Below are positions 51,354 to 59,078 of a stretch of 64,000 nt of DNA, in pieces (within the stretch, counting starts at the first letter, position 1; each line of letters begins with the position of its first letter). The translations under genes and the position numbers were made by a program. A model generated the notes under the pieces. The model saw only the letters and a list, made by a program, of their open reading frames with translations. It did no database searches and was not told the DNA's origin. This DNA is from Lachnospiraceae bacterium (GTDB lineage: Bacteria > Bacillota > Clostridia > Lachnospirales > Lachnospiraceae), in the NCBI GenBank assembly GCA_902363555.1, contig CABJAM010000001.1, positions 992,001-1,056,000 on the forward strand, in the 5' to 3' direction.

Positions 51354-52309
51354 TATTTCACCACCTTTGTCTCTTTGCGCTGTGCCAATATGCCAAATAC
51401 GATAACGATGACGCCCAGCACGGCCTCCTGCAATGTTCCGGAGGGTACGCCCACAAAGGTGAGCATATTAAAGATGCCGTACACAAACAGGGAACAGAGC
51501 GGAATGCCGATAATGATATTGATTTTTGTATGTAATACCTGCGCCAGCATGTAGGCGGCCATTGGCTGAAAAATCATGGAAAGACTGGTCAGGCCCGTTT
51601 TGGCATTGATGCGTGCGCTGTAGCTTTCATTGAGAAAGGCGGAGCAGCCCACGAAAAAGCCGCAGATGACGCCCACACAGATGATCGTCTTGGCCGTTTT
51701 GATCCCCATGGATTCGGACAATTTAATCCCATTGCCCAGGGCGCGGATGTTCAATCCGATTTCCGTCCGGTTGTAAATGATATATGCCAGAATCAGGCCA
51801 ATGACGAAAATGATATAAATATAAGGTGGTTTTCCCAATTTGCGCATTTCGCTGGTCAACTGGGCGATGGTGGAGCCTTTGGCCAGTTGGCGGCTGGAAT
51901 AAAAGAAGGCAATGGCTTCGTAAATCATGGCCATGCCGATGCCGGCGATCCAGGAAGGGATTTTTGTGTAAACAAATATGAGGAAATTGATGGTCATCAG
52001 CACCATGCCGGCCAGAACACCGCCCAGGATGACACCCGGATAGCCCAGCGCCGTGCTTCCTAAAATTCCGGCCATGTTGGCCGCCAGAATAATAATTGAG
52101 CCAATGGACATGTCTGTGTAATCGCAGGCGAATACAAAACACATGCCCCAGGCGGTAAATGTGGGGATGATGGCGTGGGATACTAAAATATTGATATTAT
52201 CCCTGGAAAGAAAACGCCCGTCAAAGAGTATATTAAACACAATACAAACGGCGGCGATGATCACAAGAAGCGTTCCCAGTTGTATTGCATTTTTCTTTTT
52301 GTCGCTCAA
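51353..52309 (-). CDS. Ribose-type ABC transporter permease (RbsC-like) 2
   Basis: A 318-residue permease with typical DYTDMSIGSIIILAANMAGI and MGIKTAKTIICVGVICGFFVG segments. I place the start at a TTG (52309), 6 bases after AAGAGGTG, giving LSDKKKNAIQ at the N-terminus. The frame is open to an ATG at 52444, but that extension would translate a triplicated intergenic repeat (52356-52416) and has no ribosome site. It pairs with the permease at 48886. Confidence 0.88.
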   Translation of the reverse strand: MSDKKKNAIQLGTLLVIIAAVCIVFNILFDGRFLSRDNINILVSHAIIPTFTAWGMCFVFACDYTDMSIGSIIILAANMAGILGSTALGYPGVILGGVLAGMVLMTINFLIFVYTKIPSWIAGIGMAMIYEAIAFFYSSRQLAKGSTIAQLTSEMRKLGKPPYIYIIFVIGLILAYIIYNRTEIGLNIRALGNGIKLSESMGIKTAKTIICVGVICGFFVGCSAFLNESYSARINAKTGLTSLSMIFQPMAAYMLAQVLHTKINIIIGIPLCSLFVYGIFNMLTFVGVPSGTLQEAVLGVIVIVFGILAQRKETKVVK

Positions 52310-52338
52310 AGCTTTCACCTCTTTCTGAAAAATTCCCT

Positions 52339-52416
52339 GTAACCGTTCGGCCATACTAAATGGTAACGCATTTTTTCTGAATGGTATCGCGTCTTTCTGA
52401 ACGGTTACGCGTCCTT
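52339..52416. repeat. Short repeat cluster (three CTGAAYGGTWWCGCGT units)
   Basis: Three units of 20-21 bp (starting 52356, 52377, 52397) share CTRAAYGGTWWCGC, next to an inverted GTAACCGTTCGG at 52339-52350. Related sequences occur at 4565-4580, 55947-55975 and about 61560. They lie between the binding-protein and permease genes and could form hairpins or bind a regulator. Confidence 0.65.
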
Positions 52417-52424
52417 CAAGAGTC

Positions 52425-52469
52425 GGAGCGCGTCTGAAAATCATCGGGCACCATTTTCAAACACGCTCC
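52425..52469 (-). terminator. Hairpin after the binding-protein gene
   Basis: GGAGCGCGTCTGAAAA pairs with TTTTCAAACACGCTCC with two or three mismatches. It follows the binding-protein gene on the minus strand and may stabilise its mRNA or partly stop transcription before the permease genes. Confidence 0.6.
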
Positions 52470-52489
52470 GTCCTCCAGACATGACTTAC

Positions 52490-53665
52490 TTATTTTCCTA
52501 CTACGTTGTCCAAACTGAAGTTTGCAATATAATCTGTGAATGTCTTATAATTCACGCCGTCTGCGACCATGGCCCGGACATCCTCCTCGGAGACGGGATG
52601 GCCGGTGAGAAATGCGCTGACATAAGCTTCCGCATTGTCCTTATTGACTTCAAAGGAGACAATATTGGAGAAGTTGGGCGCTTTGCCATTTTCATCCCGG
52701 ATAATATTGCCATTGGCATAATTATATAAAAGAGCGGAAGCGATCACGGTGGCAATCTTGGAACCGCCGTCACCGCAGGTGATAGTGCCGTCTTTAATGT
52801 ACTGAGCGGCTTCGGTGGTCACATCGGAGCAGTACAATGCCATCTGGGTGCCGGGATGATTTTCCAGTGCTGCGATGGCGGCAATGGCGTAGTCTCCGGT
52901 CAGACAGTAGGTGGCCTCCGCATCCGGATTGCCCGAGATCATATCGTCCTCTTTTGTTGTGGCTTCCGCAGGATCGGTACACCGTGTCGTCGCAAGAACC
53001 TGACCGCCGCCGGCCTCGAAGGTTTCTTTAAAACCTTTATCCCGCGCGTCATGGACCACATCACCTACGGAACCGCCCAGAAGGATTGCTTTTGTCTTTC
53101 CGTCGGCCAGCATTCTCTTGGCGATATTGACGCCGAGCTGGTAATTGTCAACGCCCACGCTGCCCACATAATATTCGTTTTCTTCAAGCTGACGGATCAT
53201 TTCCGGATCTGTGGGGATCTGGTCGAAAAATACAAATGGAACCTTTGCCTCTTTCGCCGTATTGGAAATGGTCGTATACAGTGTTGCGTTCCAGCCGAAA
53301 ACCATCAGGCCGTCATAACCGGCGGAAGCCATGGTCTGTATGTTTGTTCCCTGTGTATCGGCCGTGAAGTTATCATTATAGATTTTAAATTCACTGCCCA
53401 TGGCGTTAAAAAGATACTCCTCCTCGGCCACAAGATCATCCAGCGCCTGGGCGCCCTGTCCGACAATATCTCCGGCGAAGCTGAGCTTGCCCTGGGCGCT
53501 GCCGTCCTTACCGGCGTCACCGGCCTGACCGGAACCGCTGGCCGATCCGGTCGTATCCGCTTTACCGCCGGACGCCTGCCCATTGCCGCCGCAGCCGCCC
53601 AGTAAAGATACCGCCAGCATTCCTGCCAGACAAAGACTTGTCAATTTTGTTAATTTTCGATTCAT
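52490..53665 (-). CDS. Sugar-type ABC substrate-binding lipoprotein
   Basis: A 391-residue lipoprotein with lipobox SLLGGC and a Gly/Ser-rich linker. The body (GYDGLMVFGWNATLYTTISN, GVDNYQLGVNIAKRMLADG) is of the RbsB-like type 1 fold. It leads the importer operon and should feed the two permeases and the ATPase. The ATG at 53665 follows GGAGGAG; an upstream in-frame TTG overlaps that site. Given the neighbouring reductases, the ligand may be a non-sugar or a glycosylated compound. Confidence 0.9.
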   Translation of the reverse strand: MNRKLTKLTSLCLAGMLAVSLLGGCGGNGQASGGKADTTGSASGSGQAGDAGKDGSAQGKLSFAGDIVGQGAQALDDLVAEEEYLFNAMGSEFKIYNDNFTADTQGTNIQTMASAGYDGLMVFGWNATLYTTISNTAKEAKVPFVFFDQIPTDPEMIRQLEENEYYVGSVGVDNYQLGVNIAKRMLADGKTKAILLGGSVGDVVHDARDKGFKETFEAGGGQVLATTRCTDPAEATTKEDDMISGNPDAEATYCLTGDYAIAAIAALENHPGTQMALYCSDVTTEAAQYIKDGTITCGDGGSKIATVIASALLYNYANGNIIRDENGKAPNFSNIVSFEVNKDNAEAYVSAFLTGHPVSEEDVRAMVADGVNYKTFTDYIANFSLDNVVGK

Positions 53666-53715
53666 AAAACACTCCTCCAATCAATCATTTGTTAATTATT
53701 GCGCTTGATAAGCAC

Positions 53716-53760
53716 ATTTTAACATAACCTTTTGGTAACTAGTTATGACATATGTCATAA
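53716..53760 (-). promoter_or_regulatory. Importer promoter with Crp/Fnr-type dyad A
   Basis: The perfect 18-bp palindrome TTATGACATATGTCATAA spans 53743-53760. A -10-like TTAAAAT lies at 53716-53722. The dyad centre would fall about 41.5 bases before the likely start site, the position used by Crp/Fnr activators at class II promoters. The start site is inferred. Confidence 0.65.
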
Positions 53761-53823
53761 TAGGAGCACTTTTTTGTGGGGGAATTGTATAATTATATTG
53801 ATTTTTGGGGGGAGAGCGGAGAA

Positions 53824-53866
53824 TAAAAAAAGAGTGCGGCGCTGATCGGATAGCAGGCCACACCCT
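53824..53866 (-). terminator. Terminator after the reductase gene
   Basis: On the minus strand AGGGTGTGGC pairs with GCCGCACTCT (two G-T pairs), followed by a T-run. It separates the reductase transcript from the importer operon. Confidence 0.85.
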
Positions 53867-53893
53867 TTTCACTTTTTTTATAAAATCCTCATG

Positions 53894-55867
53894 TTATAAA
53901 ATACTCATAGCCGCCGTAAATGCTTCGCGCCCCGCGTCATAAACCTTAGTTGCGCGCACGCAGTCGCCAACCTCATAGACAGGAACATCGCCCAGCGCTT
54001 CCGTTACCATGGCTTTGAGCTGTGCCGCCGTATCACTGCATGCCTTCATTCCCAGAGCATAAACGATCGTGTCAGCTTCAAATACATGTTCGTTGCCATC
54101 CTTATCCACTGTAGTGACTTTGCCCGGAGTAACGTTTGTACATTTCAAACCGGTTTTGGCAGTGACCATGCGGCTCATTTCATCCAGCATGCCAAGCCGG
54201 TGCATGGGGTAGCTGTCCACGGCCAGGGCGTCGGCCATCTCGATCACTGTAACGTTTCTTCCGGTTTTTGCCAGATGCAGACCGGTTTCGCAGCCCACAA
54301 GGCCGCCACCGATCATAATCACATTCGACCCTACCTTGTCAATATCATCATAAACTTCCAGTGCCTGCATGGCATTTTCAAGACCGGGAATCGGCAGAGT
54401 CACAGGCTTGGAGCCGACGGCGATAATTACAGCATCGGCGCCCATCTCTTTGATCGCTTCTGCGGTAAGTTCAGTGTTCAGCATAACGTTAATGTTACGT
54501 TCCTGAACACGGCGCACAAGGAGCTGTTTAAATTTACCCAGATCCTTTTTATAATTATCGGTATCGGTAAAGTTAAGCAGGCCGCCAAGCTTCCCGGATT
54601 TTTCCACCAGAGTTACCTTATGGCCGCGGTCGCAGGCCACAATGGCTGCTTCCATACCTGCAATACCACCGCCGATGACCAGAACGTTTTTACTGGACTG
54701 TATGGGCGTGTTTAAGAATTTCTCATCATAGAAAAATTCCTGCGGGTTGACCGTACATCCATAAATGCTTGGCATATCGCTGATATCCACACCCTCCAGA
54801 GGTCCGGGGAAGCATTTAAAGCAGCGGATACATGGATTAATGTCGTCTTCACGGTCCGCCTCCGCCTTTTTTGCAAAATCCGGGTCTGCGGTCAACTGTC
54901 TGGCCAGAGCGACAAAATCGCATTTGCCATCAGCAATCAGCTTGTCGGCAAATGCCGGATCGTTGATACCGCCCACCACGACAACCGGTACATTGACCTG
55001 CTTTTTAATGGCTTCGGCGGCATCTGCGTTAAGTCCGTGTGGCTGGTACATGGACGAAAATTCACCGCTTAAAATGGGATTTCTGTAAACGCCTACGGAG
55101 ACATGGATCAGATCAACATAGGGCTCGGCCATTTTACAAAAGGCTGCGGTTTCATCGGTATGCATGCCGCCTTCCTCACATTCCTCGCCGGAGACACGCA
55201 TTTCAATAATAAAATCCTCGCCCATAGCTTCACGGACGGCTTTAAATACATGAAGCGGGAATCTGGCGCGATTTTCAAGAGAGCCGCCGTATTCATCCGT
55301 TCTCTGGTTCGTTCTTGCGGACAGGAACTGATGGAGCAGCCAGCCATGTCCGGCGTGGATCATAACGCCGTCAAAACCGGCCTCCTTCATAAATTTGGCC
55401 GCTGTGACGAAATGGTCCGTGACCATGGCCATCATTTTTTCATCCATGGCATAGATTTTCATGCCATCCTCACGGGTATAGCCCATGGGGCCCATGCCGT
55501 ATTCCACGCCGGGGATTGGCTCCACGGACTCGCCGCAGTGGGAGAGCTCGATCATGGCGTAAGCGCCGGCCTCTTTGACTTTGGCAACCACCGGTTTTAA
55601 CTTTTCCATAGTTGGATCGTTCAGATTTTCATAATTGATGGGCGGGAATGGCTCCCGGCAGGCGCCGACAAAGTCAACGGCAGTCTCACCAAAGGTGACC
55701 TGGGCGCAGCCGCCCTCGGCTCTGGCGATCATGGCATGCTTTAACACATAGTCCAGCCCCGGGATATTGATAAATGTACCACAGTAGATCGGCGCAGCCA
55801 GGATACGATTTTTGTAAACGTGGGTGCCCACCTTAATGGGGGCGAAAAGATGTTTGAACTTGCTCAT
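53894..55867 (-). CDS. Old Yellow Enzyme-type NADH:flavin oxidoreductase with Fe-S cluster and FAD domain
   Basis: A 657-residue enzyme like 2,4-dienoyl-CoA reductase, BaiCD/BaiH and enoate reductases. Residues 1-335 form the FMN TIM barrel (HAGHGWLLHQFLS near 171-183, then RTNQRTDEYGG). Cys346, 349, 352 and 371 bind a [4Fe-4S]. FAD and NAD(P)H domains follow (VIGGGIAGMEAA near 397, MIGGGLVGCETG later). It would reduce an activated C=C bond. At the position of the OYE proton-donor Tyr there is Trp176, a subgroup feature. The ATG at 55867 follows GGAGG. It has its own promoter and terminator. Confidence 0.9.
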   Translation of the reverse strand: MSKFKHLFAPIKVGTHVYKNRILAAPIYCGTFINIPGLDYVLKHAMIARAEGGCAQVTFGETAVDFVGACREPFPPINYENLNDPTMEKLKPVVAKVKEAGAYAMIELSHCGESVEPIPGVEYGMGPMGYTREDGMKIYAMDEKMMAMVTDHFVTAAKFMKEAGFDGVMIHAGHGWLLHQFLSARTNQRTDEYGGSLENRARFPLHVFKAVREAMGEDFIIEMRVSGEECEEGGMHTDETAAFCKMAEPYVDLIHVSVGVYRNPILSGEFSSMYQPHGLNADAAEAIKKQVNVPVVVVGGINDPAFADKLIADGKCDFVALARQLTADPDFAKKAEADREDDINPCIRCFKCFPGPLEGVDISDMPSIYGCTVNPQEFFYDEKFLNTPIQSSKNVLVIGGGIAGMEAAIVACDRGHKVTLVEKSGKLGGLLNFTDTDNYKKDLGKFKQLLVRRVQERNINVMLNTELTAEAIKEMGADAVIIAVGSKPVTLPIPGLENAMQALEVYDDIDKVGSNVIMIGGGLVGCETGLHLAKTGRNVTVIEMADALAVDSYPMHRLGMLDEMSRMVTAKTGLKCTNVTPGKVTTVDKDGNEHVFEADTIVYALGMKACSDTAAQLKAMVTEALGDVPVYEVGDCVRATKVYDAGREAFTAAMSIL

Positions 55868-55946
55868 TGTAAATTCCTCCAATTCATTTTTCTTTGCGGG
55901 TTATGCGGATATGTAGGGCGGTCGGTTGGACAAATGTTGAAAATCC

Positions 55947-55975
55947 GTAACCGTTCGATGTTTCTGGATGGTTAC
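55947..55975. repeat. GTAACC/GGTTAC inverted repeat
   Basis: A 6-bp inverted repeat in the reductase 5' region. Its right half (TTTCTGGATGGTTAC) resembles the repeat units at 52377-52416. Confidence 0.45.
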
Positions 55976-55993
55976 AATAAACCGCATGGTTTT

Positions 55994-56065
55994 ATTATAG
56001 CAATTATGTGAGTATAAGTAAATTATAGGGAATTAAGATGATATAGATTTAGACAAAAGTCTTAA
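55994..56065 (-). promoter_or_regulatory. Reductase promoter with Crp/Fnr-type dyad B
   Basis: On the minus strand a -10 TATAAT (55994-55999) and a -35 TTTACT (56017-56022) are 17 bp apart. Upstream at 56048-56065 is TTAAGACTTTTGTCTAAA, an imperfect dyad with the same TTAWGAC-N4-GTC plan as dyad A, centred about 70 bases before the start, near a class I activator position. Confidence 0.6.
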
Positions 56066-56124
56066 ATGGACTTTGGAATTGACGAAGGTTTTAAATTTAA
56101 TTCTTATGTAATGTCCGGGGCGTT

Positions 56125-56142
56125 GAGGTCCGTCAGGACCTC
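56125..56142 (-). terminator. Hairpin after the glycosyltransferase operon
   Basis: GAGGTCC and GGACCTC form a perfect 7-bp stem with a 4-base loop, 22 bases after the stop at 56165. No T-run follows, so termination is uncertain. Confidence 0.4.
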
Positions 56143-56164
56143 CGCACCCTAAATGCGGCGGGCC

Positions 56165-57688
56165 TCAGCTTCGCACCCACCGCCCCAGCTTTCGAAGATT
56201 CACATCCAGCCCCCGCAGCCCATCGATGGCGCAAAGGAAAAACACCGGCGTAAAATTGATCAGATACCGGGATTTTGTCTCCCAAAACGCAAAAAACAGC
56301 AAAACTCCGAAAATACAAATATTAAATAAACCAGCGATGCCGTTTTGGCGGAACACACCATTGGCGATAGACACGAGAAACAGTGCATACATTACCAATA
56401 TAAAGCTGGTCGTATAAATATAAAAGGCTGTGTGATACTTACCGTCCTTTTCCACAAATTCCTGCATAACCGTATCTTTTTTTATCCAATTCAGGTGCAC
56501 CTGCTGGGCAAATTTCGCATCGCCCCACGTACCTGCGATCTTTTGCAGTTCAAATCTTAAAAAACCCCCGACACCGCCCATGGCCTCGATTTTTTCCTTC
56601 GCCAGCCGGATATCCGCCGCCTGCTTTTCCGCCTTTGTGCCGAAGGAATACGTATAATCAAAGGCATCCTGATGAAAGCCGCCATTGCCGCTCATGGCCA
56701 TCATAATCCAGTGCGCCGCGGGAAATGTCAGCTCCTCCTCGCGGCTCATATCGATCCAGGAGCAATTGCGGACATAAACGTTCCAGCTCTGATATAAAAT
56801 GCCAAAGCACAGCGCTGTAATGGCGATACCCACAAAGGTCCGACGTCCAAAGGTGGTAAGGAGACTGTGGATGAGCAGGGCCACGCCCACAATAATACAG
56901 CTCCCCTTTAATAAAAAGCCCACGCTTAAGCATACGCCAAGTCCGATGAGCCATGGCAGCCGCCGTTTTATTCCATCCACCTCCCGGACGCGCAAATACA
57001 GATAAATGGCCAGCAGCGGCAATGGGAGGGTGAGCGTATCTGTATAAAAACGGCTCACATTAATATAGTAAGGAACAAAAAGGGCAGCAGACAAAAGATA
57101 GAGCAGAGCCGCCTTATTGCCCCATATACGCCGGGCTACCCGGCTTCCAAGGCCAACGGAAAAGAGGATAAAGGCCATATTTAGCAGGACGCCCATATAA
57201 ATCCCCAGATCGCTTTCCATGGAAATTCCCAGGGCGCAGACGATTTTGTAAAAGTTGGTCAATAAAAATAAAATTGGAAGATTATTTGGATATACCACAA
57301 AGTATTCGTTATTTGTCATATTTGTGATGGTCGTTATTTTATTATAAATACTGGGCGCATCGTTTACGTGGCCGTTTTGGATGATCTCCATAGCACTGTA
57401 ATAAACCGTACCAAAATCTGTGCGCAGCAGCGGAATCATCATCCAGCCCACAATGGCCAGCAGTATGGCCATCCCGCCAAGCACCGCCGCTGTGATGAAA
57501 AAAAGCTGACGGTCGCTGAGCTTTACGAAACGCAATCTCCGGACCGCAAAAACCATAAGCACCAGCACAGCAGTGGTGATTGCCAGCAGTGCCGGAACAT
57601 GATCCTGCCAGGCTATAATGCACAGAAAGACAATAAAAAATACAAACAAATAACAGCCATGAAATACCCGGATCAGCTTATCATTCAT
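56165..57688 (-). CDS. Polytopic glycosyltransferase (GT39/ArnT-like)
   Basis: A 507-residue membrane protein with about 11-13 hydrophobic segments and an early extracytoplasmic loop (RTDFGTVYYSAMEIIQNG) containing acidic residues, as in lipid-linked-sugar transferases of the GT-C fold. It would move a sugar from a polyprenyl-phosphate carrier to a cell-surface acceptor. It overlaps the GT2 gene by 4 bases; that enzyme likely makes the lipid-linked donor. Confidence 0.75.
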   Translation of the reverse strand: MNDKLIRVFHGCYLFVFFIVFLCIIAWQDHVPALLAITTAVLVLMVFAVRRLRFVKLSDRQLFFITAAVLGGMAILLAIVGWMMIPLLRTDFGTVYYSAMEIIQNGHVNDAPSIYNKITTITNMTNNEYFVVYPNNLPILFLLTNFYKIVCALGISMESDLGIYMGVLLNMAFILFSVGLGSRVARRIWGNKAALLYLLSAALFVPYYINVSRFYTDTLTLPLPLLAIYLYLRVREVDGIKRRLPWLIGLGVCLSVGFLLKGSCIIVGVALLIHSLLTTFGRRTFVGIAITALCFGILYQSWNVYVRNCSWIDMSREEELTFPAAHWIMMAMSGNGGFHQDAFDYTYSFGTKAEKQAADIRLAKEKIEAMGGVGGFLRFELQKIAGTWGDAKFAQQVHLNWIKKDTVMQEFVEKDGKYHTAFYIYTTSFILVMYALFLVSIANGVFRQNGIAGLFNICIFGVLLFFAFWETKSRYLINFTPVFFLCAIDGLRGLDVNLRKLGRWVRS

Positions 57689-58656
57689 AGGCGGACGGCA
57701 CCTGCACTTCCCAGATACTTTTCCACGATATACCGGGGCCGCCCCTTGGCCTCCATGTAGATCTTACCGATATACTCCCCGATGATCCCGATGGCCAGCA
57801 GCTGCAGGCCGCCAATCCCCCAGATGGATATAACGATGGTGGACCACCCGGCCACCGTCACGCCCATAAAATCTTTGACAAGAAAGACGATCAGCATGAT
57901 CAGGCTGGTCAAAAACAGTAAAATACCCATCGTAGAAATAAGACGTATCGGTTTAATGCTGAAGGAAGTGATGCCATCCATGGCCAGTGCCAGCATTTTC
58001 TTCAACGGATACTTGGATTCTCCGGCCATCCGCTCCCGACGCTCGTAAGTCACCTGGCTTGTCTGAAAGCCCAGTAACGGCACGATCCCCCGCAGAAAAA
58101 GATTGACCTCTTTATAGTTTGACAGCTCATGGAGCACCCGGCGGCTCATCAGCCGGTAATCTGCGTGATTGTAAACAATCTCGATCCCCATTTTACCAAG
58201 GACCCTATAAAAGCTCTGAGCTGAAGCTCTCTTAAAAAACGTATCCTTATCCCGGCAGCTTCGGACGCCGTAAACGATTTGGCTGCCCTTTTGGTATTCT
58301 TCCACAAAACGGTCCAGTACCTCGATATCATCCTGGAGATCGGCGTCCAGCGTAATTACCGCATCGCATGAGTCCATCACCGACAGCATCCCGGCCAGCA
58401 CCGCATTCTGATGGCCGCTGTTTTTCGCCAGCTTGATCCCATCCACCAGCTCCGAATGCTCGTGCCCACCGGCGATCATCGCCCAGGTCCGGTCCTTAGA
58501 TCCGTCATCTACAAAGACGATCCGGCTGCTCGGCAAAATAAGCCCCCGCACCATCATCCGCTCCAGCTTATCGGTCAGCTTAGCCATCGTATCCTCCAGC
58601 ACAGCTTCCTCGTTGTAACAGGGCACTACAAGAAAAAGACATATTGCCTCCATCAT
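57685..58656 (-). CDS. Family 2 glycosyltransferase (DPM1/GtrB-like)
   Basis: A 323-residue enzyme. Residues about 1-225 form the GT-A fold with VPCYNEE, VDDGSKD and the metal motif TLDADLQDD; two membrane helices follow (about 230-260 and 265-290). This plan is that of polyprenyl-phosphate glycosyltransferases, which make undecaprenyl-phosphate-sugar from a nucleotide sugar. The ATG at 58656 is spaced 6 bases from GAGAGGTG; the frame is open to 58671. It is coupled to the GT-C gene downstream. Confidence 0.9.
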   Translation of the reverse strand: MMEAICLFLVVPCYNEEAVLEDTMAKLTDKLERMMVRGLILPSSRIVFVDDGSKDRTWAMIAGGHEHSELVDGIKLAKNSGHQNAVLAGMLSVMDSCDAVITLDADLQDDIEVLDRFVEEYQKGSQIVYGVRSCRDKDTFFKRASAQSFYRVLGKMGIEIVYNHADYRLMSRRVLHELSNYKEVNLFLRGIVPLLGFQTSQVTYERRERMAGESKYPLKKMLALAMDGITSFSIKPIRLISTMGILLFLTSLIMLIVFLVKDFMGVTVAGWSTIVISIWGIGGLQLLAIGIIGEYIGKIYMEAKGRPRYIVEKYLGSAGAVRL

Positions 58657-58905
58657 CCATACACCTCTCAATCCCCTTTAGCAAAACTCAAAATATCAGC
58701 AAAACATGTAACAGATTCCATATTCTGACAACATATAATGCTAAGTTAAAATTGTGTTTATTATGCGATATCCGGCTAAAGATTTTATAAAGCTTCCTTA
58801 ATAAAAGTTTAATTTTAGACAGATATGATATTAAAAATACTATACAAAAAGAATCTGTCCAAAATATAACAGGAATATAACACTCAGGACATAATTAAGT
58901 ATTCA
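58657..58905. other. AT-rich divergent intergenic region
   Basis: This stretch between the glycosyltransferase operon and the promoter at 58906 is AT-rich and holds no supported gene. It should contain the glycosyltransferase promoter on the minus strand, but no strong boxes were seen. Confidence 0.5.
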
Positions 58906-58969
58906 AAAAAAAGTCCACATTTTCAAAAGCCTGTCACATTGTGGCGAAGTCTGTTCCTACGTATAATAA
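58906..58969 (+). promoter_or_regulatory. Promoter with two CACATT direct repeats, matching the one at 4589
   Basis: TATAAT is at 58962-58967, and CACATT repeats are at 58916-58921 and 58935-58940. Spacing is identical to 4589-4652: 19 bp between repeats and 27 bp from the second repeat to the -10. The leader to the ATG is about 105 bases and carries weak hairpins. YesN (335) is the proposed activator. Confidence 0.75.
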
Positions 58970-59078
58970 ATGCATACGATAATGATTCAGCGGTGCCGGG
59001 TGTCTCATTGCGGCGTTCGCTGCCAATGTCCAAAGAGGTGCGCATGGCTGAAGCGTTTATAAAAATAGGAGGAGCATT

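Noticed and set aside
52310..52444. N-terminal extension of the permease to the ATG at 52444
   Set aside because: It would translate a triplicated intergenic repeat and lacks a ribosome site; a TTG at 52309 has a good one.
46511..55867. Bile-acid-inducible (bai) operon
   Set aside because: OYE-type and NTF2-fold proteins are shared features, but CoA ligase, CoA transferase and hydroxysteroid dehydrogenase genes are missing.
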